Assembly (NCBI GenBank): GCA_035645695.1
Contig: DASQMC010000083.1
Coordinates: 1-64,000, forward strand
Length of the DNA stretch: 64,000 bases
Reading direction: 5' to 3'
DNA from: JAIVJZ01 sp035645695
Lineage (GTDB): Bacteria > Acidobacteriota > Blastocatellia > Pyrinomonadales > Pyrinomonadaceae
In this document: piece by piece, positions 1-7,729 of the stretch
Numbering within the stretch: the first letter of the stretch is position 1
Layout: every line of letters starts with the position of its first letter
Notes under the pieces: model-generated
The model's database searches: none
Told to the model about the DNA's origin: nothing
What the model saw: only the letters and a program-made list of their open reading frames with translations
Made by a program: the position numbers and the translations under genes

Positions 1-759
1 GTAGAGGTCAGTGAAAGTGCCGTCGTTATCGATGGTGTTGGTGCAATCGCCCGGAGCCAGATTGCCCGTCAGGGTCTGGTTGAAAGCGATGGGCGTCGAG
101 CTGCACGTGCCGGTGGTCGCCAGCGAGAGCGTGTAGGGGCCACGAGATTCAGGCGCGAACGAGTTGGCGAGGATGGAATAGACGCCGCTCTCGGGCAGCG
201 TGATCACGATGCGCGAATTCTGGTTCGGGGGCGTGCTGCTCTGATCAATGTCGTCGTTGAAGGCTAACTGCGACCCGTTCGGCCTGAGCAAATACAGCAC
301 CGTGTCAAAGGCCGTGGACGACAGGTTGATCGTGACCTGCTGACCGGCTGTGCCGTTGAACGTGTACTCGTCAACAAGCGAGCCATCGCCCTCCACCGGG
401 TTGACACAGTCGCCGTTGGCGAGCGTGCCGTTAACCGTCTGCCCGAAACTGATCGGCTGATTCTGCGCACACACGGTCAAGGGCTGCGCGTCGCCGCCCG
501 CCGATTTGACCGCGCCCTTCTCCTCAGACTTCGCGGTCTCGCGCGCGACGGCCTGCGCCGCGCCCGCCTTGCCGCTCTTACTGTTGACGTGCTTTCGCGT
601 TTGCGCCGCGCCCGTCGTGTTCGCCGCGCCGGCTGCCGGGGCAATCCCGAAACGCGGGCTGCTCATGGCGAACGCCAACAGGCACAGGAAAGAAAAGAAT
701 GCGAGCCGCAACGCAAAGCGGCCGGAGATGACGACACTGTGAATATTCGCGAATTTCAT
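1..759 (-). CDS. Secreted protein with pre-peptidase C-terminal (PPC) type repeats, N-terminal part
   Basis: The reading frame is open from the ATG at 759 leftwards to the window edge (253 codons, no stop), so this is the N-terminal part of a longer protein. The N-terminus is a classic signal peptide, with basic residues followed by a hydrophobic run near residues 16-33. After an Ala/Lys-rich linker come at least two copies of a beta-sandwich repeat starting with a 'C-x-PI-F-QT-(V/L)-GNL-(A/P)-GDC' pattern and containing 'DEYTF', 'VTINLSS' and 'DTVLYLLRPNG'. This is the pattern of bacterial PPC domains, which accompany secreted peptidases and surface proteins. A weak AAGG lies before the start. 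The catalytic part, if any, is outside the window. Secretion is well supported; function is unknown. Confidence 0.8.
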   Translation of the reverse strand, partial: MKFANIHSVVISGRFALRLAFFSFLCLLAFAMSSPRFGIAPAAGAANTTGAAQTRKHVNSKSGKAGAAQAVARETAKSEEKGAVKSAGGDAQPLTVCAQNQPISFGQTVNGTLANGDCVNPVEGDGSLVDEYTFNGTAGQQVTINLSSTAFDTVLYLLRPNGSQLAFNDDIDQSSTPPNQNSRIVITLPESGVYSILANSFAPESRGPYTLSLATTGTCSSTPIAFNQTLTGNLAPGDCTNTIDNDGTFTDLY

Positions 760-1139
760 GTTGAACCTTAATTACTTCGGAAGTGGTAGAGAGCCGACGG
801 TTGATGTCGAACGCAATGTGTAGCGACCGCCCGGAAGGCGCGCCGCGAGCGTGGGGAGAGTATGAAAATTAACAGATCGCATTTCCGGGCGTGAACTCCC
901 AACACAGACGGGCAGTTCGTCATGTATTTAATGCCGCAAGTTGATGTCGGGAAAACGCGTGACCACCAGCGGGTGGGCGCGAGGGTTAGATGCAAACGGG
1001 TTGCGCAATAAAGCCTTTAATTTCCGGCCTGACCGCGATCCGAACCCGTAGGTAAAACTTCTGTGAAACAGGTCGCGGGGAGAAATTGAACTCTAAATGA
1101 TACAGGTTAACGGGTCAAGCCGCGGGAGGCATGAGAAAC
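760..1139. other. Intergenic stretch without recognisable gene
   Basis: No frame with convincing start, codon use or motif was found. It must hold the promoter of the leftward secreted gene that starts at 759, but no clear -35/-10 pair was recognised. The right end merges into the CGATGAA heptamer hairpin. Confidence 0.5.
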
Positions 1140-1214
1140 GATGAAGTAGGAACGATGAACGATGAAGTAAAAACAACCTGTCTTTCGTTCATCGTTCATC
1201 GTTCCTACTTCATC
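1137..1214. repeat. Heptamer-array inverted repeat (word CGATGAA), downstream of icd
   Basis: A left arm at 1140-1166 is exactly complementary to a right arm at 1188-1214 (27-bp stem, 21-nt loop). Each arm is built from the 7-bp word CGATGAA and close variants. It ends six bases beyond the stop of the minus-strand isocitrate dehydrogenase gene, where a transcript would form a long hairpin, so it may act as a terminator or mRNA stabiliser. It has the same design as the other heptamer arrays in this window. Confidence 0.8.
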
Positions 1215-1220
1215 CCTTAT

Positions 1221-2219
1221 TTAAAACGCCGCGATGATGGCTTCGGCAAACTCCATCGTGCCGGCCTGTCCACCGATGTCGCGCGTGCGCACGTTGCCCT
1301 CGGTGAAGATTTTCAACATCGCCGTTTCGATCTTCTGCGCGGCGTCGCGCTCGCCGAGGTGGCGCAGCATGAGGAGGCCGGATTGGAGGAGCGCGGTCGG
1401 ATTGGCGATGCCTTGACCGGCGATGTCGGGCGCGCTGCCGTGGACGGCCTCGAAGACCGCGCCGCGCTCGCCGATGTTCGCGCCGGGGACGAGGCCCAAG
1501 CCCCCGATGAGGCCGGCGCACAGGTCGGAGACGATGTCGCCGTAGAGGTTTTCAAGGAGCATGATGTCGAACTGTTCGGGGCGCATCACGAGTTGCATAC
1601 AGGCGTTATCCACGATCTTGTCGTCGGCCTCGATCTCGGGGTAGTCCTTCGACACGTTGCGGAAGCAATCGAGGAACAGCCCGTCCGAGAGTTTCATGAT
1701 GTTGGCCTTGTGGACGGCGGTCACTTTCTTGCGCCCCTCGATGCGCGCATACTCGAAGGCGTACTTGGCGATGCGCGTCGAAGCCTTCTCCGTGATGATC
1801 TTGATGCTCTCGACGACGCCGGGCACGACCACGTGCTCGATCCCCGAATAGAGGTCTTCCGTGTTCTCGCGCACGACGACGAGGTCGAGCTCGGGGTAGC
1901 GCGAAGGCACGTTCGGCAGGGCGCGCACGGGGCGCAGGTTGGCGTAGAGATCGAGCGCTTTGCGCAAGCCCACGTTGACCGAGGTGAAGCCTTTGCCGAC
2001 GGGCGTCGTGATCGGCCCTTTGAGCGCGACCTTGTTGCGCTGGATGGATTCGAGGAGGTCTGCGGGCAGCGTCTCGCCGAACTTTTCGAGCGCCTGCGCG
2101 CCCGCATAGTGCGTCTCCCACGCGACCTCGACGCCCGCCGCTTCGATGATACGCACGACCGCCGCTGTGACTTCCGGCCCGATGCCGTCGCCCGGAATGA
2201 GTGTGATAGTATGTGTCAT
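1221..2219 (-). CDS. icd: NAD-dependent isocitrate dehydrogenase
   Basis: A 332-aa member of the isocitrate/isopropylmalate dehydrogenase family, acting in the TCA cycle by oxidative decarboxylation of isocitrate to 2-oxoglutarate in the cytoplasm. Seen: nucleotide-binding start GDGIGPEV (10-17), substrate loop with S80, N82 and R86, R97 and R117 (VRENTEDLYSGIEH), Y124, K171 in HKANIMK, and metal-binding D228/D232 in YGDIVSDLCAG. The cofactor loop HGSAPDIAG (260-268) has Asp-Ile where NADP enzymes carry Lys-Tyr, which favours NAD. The S-x-N-x-x-x-R signature and YSGIEH favour isocitrate over isopropylmalate. Length is typical of short NAD enzymes. No Shine-Dalgarno sequence is visible: the CAGTTTT array begins within five bases of the ATG. 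Homoisocitrate dehydrogenase is a less likely alternative. Confidence 0.88.
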   Translation of the reverse strand: MTHTITLIPGDGIGPEVTAAVVRIIEAAGVEVAWETHYAGAQALEKFGETLPADLLESIQRNKVALKGPITTPVGKGFTSVNVGLRKALDLYANLRPVRALPNVPSRYPELDLVVVRENTEDLYSGIEHVVVPGVVESIKIITEKASTRIAKYAFEYARIEGRKKVTAVHKANIMKLSDGLFLDCFRNVSKDYPEIEADDKIVDNACMQLVMRPEQFDIMLLENLYGDIVSDLCAGLIGGLGLVPGANIGERGAVFEAVHGSAPDIAGQGIANPTALLQSGLLMLRHLGERDAAQKIETAMLKIFTEGNVRTRDIGGQAGTMEFAEAIIAAF

Positions 2220-2222
2220 AAA

Positions 2223-2335
2223 CAGTTTTCAGTTTTCAGTTTTCAGTTTTCAGTTTTTAGTTTTCAGCTACGGTTATGAGTTTTCAGCGGAGTGCGTTTG
2301 ACTGAAAACTAAAAACTGAAAACTGGAAACTGTTA
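2223..2335. repeat. Heptamer-array inverted repeat (word CAGTTTT)
   Basis: The left arm (about 2225-2268) holds six consecutive or nearly consecutive copies of CAGTTTT. The right arm (about 2300-2335) holds the complementary ACTGAAA words. It occupies the whole gap between the divergent icd and thiO genes, so it must overlap both promoter/leader regions. It belongs to the same structural class as the arrays at 1137, 7618, 33455, 40085 and 47163. Confidence 0.8.
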
Positions 2336-2367
2336 GTTTGACGCATCATACCAGCAACTCTAATTCA

Positions 2368-3564
2368 ATGCGAAACGTGGGCGAGTTACCGGAGCGGGCG
2401 GACGTAGCGGTCGTTGGCGGCGGCGTCATCGGGTTGGCCGTCGCGCGCGAGTTGGCGCGCGGGGGCGCGGAAGTGATTTTGATCGAGCGCGGCGAGGAGT
2501 TGGGCGCGGAGTCGTCATGGGCTGCGGCCGGAATGCTCGCGCCGCAGGTTGAGGCCGACCGCGCGGACGAGTTTTTCAAGTTGGCCGCGGCCAGCCGCGA
2601 CGCTTATCCCGCGTTCGCGCGCGAACTTGAAGAAGAGTCGGGCGTGAGTATCGAACTTGACCGGACGGGCACGCTCTATCTGGCTTTCACGGAAGAGGAC
2701 GAGGAAGAATGCGAGCGACGCTTCCTGTGGCAGACGCGCGCCGGGTTGCCGGTCGAACGCCTGACGGCGCGTGAGGTGCGTGCGCTCGAACCGCAGGTGT
2801 CGGCGCGCGTGCGCTCGGCTCTGAGATTTCCGCTCGACGGGCAGGTGGAAAATCGTCGCCTCGTCCGTGCGCTCGCGGAGGCTTGCAGGAAGCGCGGCGT
2901 GCGAATACTCACCTCGACCGAAGCCCGCGCGATCAGGATCGACGACGGGCGCGCGACGAGCATCGAAACCTCGCGCGGCACGACGCGCTTTTCGTCGGTC
3001 GTCGTCGCGTGCGGCGCGTGGTCTTCGTTGTTGCCGCTCGACGTTTCCCCTGCCGCTGCCGTGCGGGGCGACGACGCGACGCGACCGCGCATCGAACCGG
3101 TGCGCGGGCAGATATTATGTTTCGCCGGTTCAGCGCAGTCGCCGCTCGTGCGCCACGTCGTCTATAGCCCGCGCGGTTATCTCGTTCCGCGTCGCGACGG
3201 GCGTCTGCTCGCGGGCACGACGACGGAACACGCTGGTTTCGATAAGTCTCTGACCGTGGCGGGACGCGAAGCGATTGAGACGTGGGCGCGCGAGATCGCG
3301 CCCGCCGTCGAGAGGTTGATTGTGACGGACGCGTGGGCGGGCTTGCGTCCGCACGGCGCGGACGACTGGCCTTTGCTCGGCGCGCTCGACGACGTGCCGA
3401 ACCTTTTTTACGCCACCGCCCATTACCGCAACGGCATCCTGCTTGCGCCGCTGACGGGCGCGCTCGTCGCCGAGATGATCCTGCGTGGCGGCAGCGCGAC
3501 CTTCCCGCCACTTGAGGCTTTCACACCCGAACGCTTTCGCCGCGCATCGTCCTGCGCGGTGTGA
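2368..3564 (+). CDS. thiO: FAD-dependent glycine oxidase / D-amino-acid oxidase family (ThiO-like)
   Basis: About 398 aa. The N-terminal dinucleotide-binding motif VVGGGVIG (15-22), an acidic residue ending beta-2 (LIERG, about 39-42) and 'SSWAAAGMLAPQ' are characteristic of ThiO glycine oxidases, which feed dehydroglycine to thiazole (thiamine) synthesis. The C-terminal 'GLRPHGADDWPLLGALDDVPNLFYATAHYRNG' region, shown here by its key residues R, D, P, G, H and N, is the conserved FAD/substrate segment of the DAO superfamily. The frame is open further upstream to a TTG at 2338. The ATG at 2368 is preferred because the upstream part is repeat-flanking sequence. No strong ribosome-binding site is seen for either. 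No thiS/thiG neighbours are present, so the thiamine role is inferred from the family only. Confidence 0.8.
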   Translation: MRNVGELPERADVAVVGGGVIGLAVARELARGGAEVILIERGEELGAESSWAAAGMLAPQVEADRADEFFKLAAASRDAYPAFARELEEESGVSIELDRTGTLYLAFTEEDEEECERRFLWQTRAGLPVERLTAREVRALEPQVSARVRSALRFPLDGQVENRRLVRALAEACRKRGVRILTSTEARAIRIDDGRATSIETSRGTTRFSSVVVACGAWSSLLPLDVSPAAAVRGDDATRPRIEPVRGQILCFAGSAQSPLVRHVVYSPRGYLVPRRDGRLLAGTTTEHAGFDKSLTVAGREAIETWAREIAPAVERLIVTDAWAGLRPHGADDWPLLGALDDVPNLFYATAHYRNGILLAPLTGALVAEMILRGGSATFPPLEAFTPERFRRASSCAV

Positions 3565-3576
3565 TGAATAATAGAG

Positions 3577-5124
3577 ATGAGCTTTACGGATAAAGATATG
3601 AAACTCACGCGAAGGCGCGAAGGCGCGAAGAACTCCGGCATGGCATCGAATCCCGGCATGGCACCGCCCACGGCGCACCCGTCTTCTCCGCGCGCTCGCG
3701 CGCTCCGTTCTTACGCGTTTTCCCTTTGCGCATTTGCGCCCTTCCGGCTTGAGACTCTGCGCGCCGTCGTCGTCGTCATCATCTCCTTCGCGTCGCTCGC
3801 GTTTGCCGCGCTCTGCGCGCCCGCGCAGACTTTTGCGCAGAGCACGGCCTCAATCGCCGCGCCCGCGTCGTCCGATGCGGCGGCGAGAAGCGTCGCGGCG
3901 TTGTACGCGGAGGCGGAAGGCTACGCGCGTAAGAAATACGAGGCGCTCGCGCGCGAGGGCGCGAGTTATGAGCAGAAGCTGGTCGAACAGGTTGAAGGCG
4001 AGCAGCGCGCGCTGGCCGCGCGTTACGCCGCCGAGGTCGCGGCGCGCGGCGCGCTCCATGCGCGTGAGATTTTCTATCTCGGTCAACTTTACAACGTCGC
4101 CGACGATGCGGAGCGCGCCGTCGCTACGATGCGTCGCTTCCTCGCGATTGATTCGCGCGCCGGGACGGACGAACAACAAATCGCGTTCTACGTCGTCGCG
4201 CTGCAAACGGCGAAGAGCGGGTCGACGGTAGAAGCCGAAGCGGCGCTCGCGGATTATTTGAGAGTCGCCGCGCCTGAGGCGCACGAGGCGCGCTATCGTG
4301 TGGAGAGCGCGCTCGCGGCGAGTTATCGCGGGCGTAAGCAGCCGGAGCAGGCCATGCTCCACGCGGGCGCGGCGCTCGAAGCGGCGAAGGAGTTGCACGC
4401 CGCGAAGCCTCTTGACGCAGTCACGCGCGACGCCGTGTTCTACCGCACGCTCTCCTTCATACACGACGCCGCGCTCGACTTGAAACGCACGGGCGAGGCC
4501 ATCGCCGCGTTGCAGGAACTCAGGCGGCTGAGCGTCAGTTTTCCTTCGGCCGATCTCTACCGGCGCGCGACCGTGTTACTCGGTCGCATCGTGCCGCCCG
4601 TCGCTTACGTGTCGAAGCCGGACGACCCGCTGTTTCGCGCCGGAGCGGGCGCGCGGCTCGCGCCGGAGATTACGGTCAAGGATTGGATCGACCAGAAGCC
4701 TGCGACGCTCGCCGGCTTGCGCGGGCGCGTCGTGCTCTTGGACTTCTGGGCATTGTGGTGTACGCCGTGCCATGCCGCGCTGCCGCACATCGCCGAGTGG
4801 CAGGAGAAATATAAGGAGCGCGGTTTGAGCGTCGTCGCGTTCACGGAATATCGCAACACGGTGAACGGCCGACGCGTGCGCACGCCGCAGGAGGTCGGGG
4901 AACTTCGCAACTTCAAACGCGGCGCGCGCCTGCCCTTCGGCTTCGCCGTCGCCGACACGACCGCGACCGCCGATGCCTACGGCGTGACGACGATCCCGGT
5001 CGCCGTGCTGATTGATCGACGCGGCGTTGTGCGCTTCCTCAACGTCGGCGCGCACGACACGGACATCGAAGAGCTGCACCAGATGATCGTCAGACTGCTC
5101 GACGAGAAGGACGGCGGCGAATGA
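3577..5124 (+). CDS. TPR-like protein with C-terminal TlpA/ResA thioredoxin domain (copy 1)
   Basis: Up to 515 aa. The C-terminal ~140 residues are a TlpA/ResA-type thioredoxin domain with the redox centre WCTPC (Cys395 and Cys398 counted from 3577) in 'VVLLDFWALWCTPC', and a cis-Pro loop TTIPVA. The middle is alpha-helical and TPR-like. A hydrophobic segment (VVVVIISFASLAFAALCA) ending near 'QTFAQS' looks like a signal peptide, so the enzyme should act outside the cytoplasm as a thiol-disulfide oxidoreductase. The start is uncertain: ATGs exist at 3577, 3601 and 3661, and the first ~55 codons are unusual, being rich in GCGAAGG words like the intergenic arrays. The true start may lie nearer the hydrophobic segment. 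It is paralogous to the gene at 5601 with the same domain order. Confidence 0.8.
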   Translation: MSFTDKDMKLTRRREGAKNSGMASNPGMAPPTAHPSSPRARALRSYAFSLCAFAPFRLETLRAVVVVIISFASLAFAALCAPAQTFAQSTASIAAPASSDAAARSVAALYAEAEGYARKKYEALAREGASYEQKLVEQVEGEQRALAARYAAEVAARGALHAREIFYLGQLYNVADDAERAVATMRRFLAIDSRAGTDEQQIAFYVVALQTAKSGSTVEAEAALADYLRVAAPEAHEARYRVESALAASYRGRKQPEQAMLHAGAALEAAKELHAAKPLDAVTRDAVFYRTLSFIHDAALDLKRTGEAIAALQELRRLSVSFPSADLYRRATVLLGRIVPPVAYVSKPDDPLFRAGAGARLAPEITVKDWIDQKPATLAGLRGRVVLLDFWALWCTPCHAALPHIAEWQEKYKERGLSVVAFTEYRNTVNGRRVRTPQEVGELRNFKRGARLPFGFAVADTTATADAYGVTTIPVAVLIDRRGVVRFLNVGAHDTDIEELHQMIVRLLDEKDGGE

Positions 5125-5186
5125 GGGGCGGCGGCGAATTGAGGGACGGCGGATGTGGGATGGCAAGTCGAGCGTGCGAACCTGAG

Positions 5187-5260
5187 ATTTGAAATGGCCG
5201 TCGAGCGTGCGAAGTTCGGATTTGAAATCTCAGATTTGAAATCTCAGATTTGAAATCTCA
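5187..5260. repeat. 14-bp (2x7) tandem repeats, self-complementary
   Basis: Three copies of GATTTGAAATCTCA run in tandem between about 5219 and 5260, preceded by a diverged copy near 5185-5196. Each unit contains the palindromic core GATTTGAAATC, so the array can fold on itself. The related word GAGATTTG recurs in the array at 9805-9846. It abuts the left end of the composite palindromic element at 5261. Confidence 0.7.
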
Positions 5261-5506
5261 AAAGCTGTTTGGAAAGTCCAGTCAGGGACGATTGATAATA
5301 GCCCGGCACTTGAGTGCCGGGAATCGGTTGAAGAATAATGAGCGAGTCCCGTCAGGGACGATTGAATCGTGATGAACATTCAATCGTCCCTACGGGACTC
5401 AAGTATAAAGACACATCCACTCTCCCCGGCCATAAATGGCAGGGCTATTATCAATTGCCCCTTCGGGATAACAGCAACGGTGCTTTTCAAACAGCTTCTC
5501 GGATTT
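5261..5506. repeat. Composite palindromic element, copy 1 (~245 bp)
   Basis: The outer ends are imperfect inverted repeats: AGCTGTTTGGAAAG at the left, and at the right the complement of AGCTGTTTGAAAAG. Inside are a CCCGGCACT/AGTGCCGGG hairpin (5302-5321), a 22-bp hairpin with one bulge between 5345-5367 and 5378-5399 built on GTCCCGTAGGGACGATTGAA, and a CCGGCCAT/ATGGC hairpin near 5430. The same parts in the same order occur at 37146-37390. Short reading frames across it are not considered genes. It resembles REP/BIME-like or MITE-like elements without a transposase. Confidence 0.8.
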
Positions 5507-5600
5507 GAGAAGTTCGAAGCGAATTTTAAAAATTGCTGTTTTGTTAGTCGCGGATTTTGCGGCCGTGTTCGGGTAGGCCGGCGGTTTGAGTGAAAAAGTT

Positions 5601-7076
5601 ATGAGAAGATTTTTCGTTGCGAGGGGCGCGTTTGGGCTTGGCGTCGCGTTGTTGTTAACGGCGGCGAATGGCTTCGCGCAGGCGGGCGCGTTGCGTGAAG
5701 CTCAGCCGAAAGCCACGCCCGCCGCGACGCCGACGGCGACGCCTCCCGCATCGCTCGCCGTGCCGCATCCGGCAACGCCGGGCGTGACGCCCGCCCAGAC
5801 GCCTGCGCCTTCGCCTTCGCCTTCGCCCGCCGCGACGCCTGCGCCTTCGCCCGCCGTTGTCGCGGCCACGCTCTATGAAGACGCGTCGAAATACGTGGAG
5901 CGGAAATTCGACGAGTTCAAAGAGAAGCGCATGCCGTTCAGCCGCGCGCTGGCGACGAAAACTTTTCAGGAGCAGCGCGAACTCGCCGCCCGCCATGCCG
6001 CCGCTCTCGTCGCGCGCGCGAACCTCGCGGGCGCGGATCATTACTACCTCGGCCTGCTCTACAATCTCGCGGGAAAATCCGCCGAATCAATCGAGCCGCT
6101 GCGCCGTTTCCTCACGCTCGAATCTAAAGGCACGACGGAGCAGTTGCAGAACGCTCGTCTCACCCTCGGCGCGGCGGTCGTCGCCCTGAAACGCTTCGAC
6201 GAGGCCGAGCGCATCCTCGCCGATTACGCGCGACTCGAACACGCCACGCCGCAGGGACTCTTCAAATTGCATCACGCGCTGGCACGCGCCTACCTGGCGG
6301 ACAAAAAAATCGAACGGAGCGTGTCGCACGCGGGCGTCGCCTTTAAAGTGGCGAAGGAGTCGCCGGTCACGGCGGGCGACGAGTCCGACCGCGCGCAAAT
6401 CATCGGCGCGGCGGCCGAGTTTCTGGCCGATGTGCTGCTGGAGTCGAAACAGGACGCGGAGGCCGCGGCGACGATGGAAGAGTTGTTGCGCCTCAGTCTC
6501 TCGCTGCCGTCGGCGCAAATCTTCGCGGGCGCGGCTCGCTGGCTGGCGATAAACGAGCAGGAGAAGACGATTGAACGCGTGCTCAACGAAACGCCTCCGG
6601 CGGACGCCGCCGCCGCGACCGCGCCGGAGATCAATATCGCCGAGTGGATCGATCACAAGCCGGTGAAATTGTCAGACCTGCGCGGGCGCGTCGTGCTCCT
6701 GGACTTCTGGGCGACATGGTGCGGACCGTGTCGCGTGACGATGCCGAAATTGAAAACGCTCCACGAGCGTTTCAAAAAAGACGGGCTAACGGTCATCGGC
6801 CTCACGCAGTTTTTCGGGCGCGACGGGCGCACGCCCCTGACGCCGCAGGAAGAGTTGGCGCACCTGCGCTCCTACAAGAAAGAGTTGAAGCTGCCTTACG
6901 CCTTCGCCGTCGCCTCGGACGAAGATAACGACGTGCGTTACGGCGTGCGCTCGATCCCGACGGCCTTCCTGCTCGACCGGCGCGGGCGCGTCCGCTACAT
7001 CTCCGTCGGCGCGAGCGAAGAGGGTCACGAATCGCTCGCCGCCGTCATCGACAAACTGCTCGCCGAGAAGCCTTGA
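5601..7076 (+). CDS. TPR-like protein with C-terminal TlpA/ResA thioredoxin domain (copy 2)
   Basis: 491 aa from the ATG at 5601; the frame extends to a TTG at 5586. A signal peptide (RRFFVARGAFGLGVALLL... to FAQA) is followed by a Pro/Ala/Thr-rich linker of ATPTP units, a helical TPR-like region with the same 'YYLGLLYNLAG...EPLRRFL' pattern as copy 1, and a TlpA domain with the centre WCGPC (Cys374, Cys377) and cis-Pro loop RSIPTA. It is probably exported and works as a thiol-disulfide reductase or oxidase. It follows copy 1 in the same direction, but the two are separated by 475 bp of repeats, so they are likely separate units. It differs from copy 1 in having the canonical CGPC centre. Confidence 0.87.
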   Translation: MRRFFVARGAFGLGVALLLTAANGFAQAGALREAQPKATPAATPTATPPASLAVPHPATPGVTPAQTPAPSPSPSPAATPAPSPAVVAATLYEDASKYVERKFDEFKEKRMPFSRALATKTFQEQRELAARHAAALVARANLAGADHYYLGLLYNLAGKSAESIEPLRRFLTLESKGTTEQLQNARLTLGAAVVALKRFDEAERILADYARLEHATPQGLFKLHHALARAYLADKKIERSVSHAGVAFKVAKESPVTAGDESDRAQIIGAAAEFLADVLLESKQDAEAAATMEELLRLSLSLPSAQIFAGAARWLAINEQEKTIERVLNETPPADAAAATAPEINIAEWIDHKPVKLSDLRGRVVLLDFWATWCGPCRVTMPKLKTLHERFKKDGLTVIGLTQFFGRDGRTPLTPQEELAHLRSYKKELKLPYAFAVASDEDNDVRYGVRSIPTAFLLDRRGRVRYISVGASEEGHESLAAVIDKLLAEKP

Positions 7077-7125
7077 AGTCGTGAGCGTAGATTCCACGTC
7101 AGGCAGGCAAAGCAATTTTTAGCCC

Positions 7126-7635
7126 ATGCAATCCTTCATCCACCGCGCGCACGTTTGGTTAGGCATGATCGTCGCCGTGCCGGTGCTGGCGTGGGCGACG
7201 AGCGGATTGCTCTACGCCTGGCCGAACGCGGTCGAGGGCGGAGAGGTCGCGGCGATTGACGCGACGCGCGTGCGCGTGACGCCGAACGAGGCGTTCGAGC
7301 GCGCGCACGCTTTCGCCGGGCGTCGCTTGCCGTTGACCGCGTTGACACTGCTCGTGCGCGAGGGTCGCCCCGTCTATCAAGCCGTCGGCGGCATGGGCGC
7401 GGACTCCCTGTTGATCGACGCGGAGACGGGCGCGGTCGTTCGGACGCCGCCGCCCGGCGCGCTCACGCGCTACTTCCGGCAGGCGCATTTCTATTTCTTC
7501 GCAGGCAAGTGGCAAGTGGCGTTGCTCATTACGCTCTCCGCGCTGGCGAGCCTTTCGGCGCTCTCCGGCATCTATCTCAACTTCAAGTGGTGGCGCGCCG
7601 TTGGAAGAATGAAAGCCGTAAATCGTAAATCGTGA
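7126..7635 (+). CDS. PepSY-type membrane protein
   Basis: 169 aa. The N-terminal 'IHRAHVWLGMIVAVPVLAWATSGLLY' segment (about 5-30) and C-terminal hydrophobic segment (about 126-150) frame an extracytoplasmic domain with 'AFERAHAF', 'DSLLIDAETGAVV' and 'RYFRQAHFYFF', the layout of small PepSY-associated membrane proteins. Such proteins often accompany redox or iron-uptake genes; the precise role is unknown. It follows copy 2 of the TlpA gene by 49 bp and may be cotranscribed. The last seven codons (KAVNRKS) are read from the first arm of the CGTRAAT array, so the C-terminus appears to have been extended or replaced by the repeat. Confidence 0.75.
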   Translation: MQSFIHRAHVWLGMIVAVPVLAWATSGLLYAWPNAVEGGEVAAIDATRVRVTPNEAFERAHAFAGRRLPLTALTLLVREGRPVYQAVGGMGADSLLIDAETGAVVRTPPPGALTRYFRQAHFYFFAGKWQVALLITLSALASLSALSGIYLNFKWWRAVGRMKAVNRKS

Positions 7636-7700
7636 ATCGTGAATAGAATGAAGACAGGTTTTATCTATTCACGATTTACGATTCACGATTCACGATTTAC
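7618..7700. repeat. Heptamer-array inverted repeat (words CGTAAAT/CGTGAAT)
   Basis: The left arm at 7618-7646 contains four 7-bp words (CGTAAAT twice, CGTGAAT twice). The right arm at 7665-7700 contains five complementary words (ATTCACG/ATTTACG). A long hairpin with a loop of roughly 18 nt is possible. It starts inside the 3' end of the PepSY gene and ends 30 bp before the CcdA-TlpA start, so it could terminate or insulate transcription between them. Confidence 0.8.
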
Positions 7701-7729
7701 TTTTCCCTGTTGTAAGCTGGCCTACAGTT

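Noticed and set aside
1131..2279. 382-codon plus-strand frame opposite icd
   Set aside because: It starts inside the heptamer hairpin and has no recognisable domain; icd is unambiguous on the other strand.
5369..5593. 74-codon ORF over the composite palindrome
   Set aside because: Most of it is translated from palindromic repeat sequence that also occurs at 37146.
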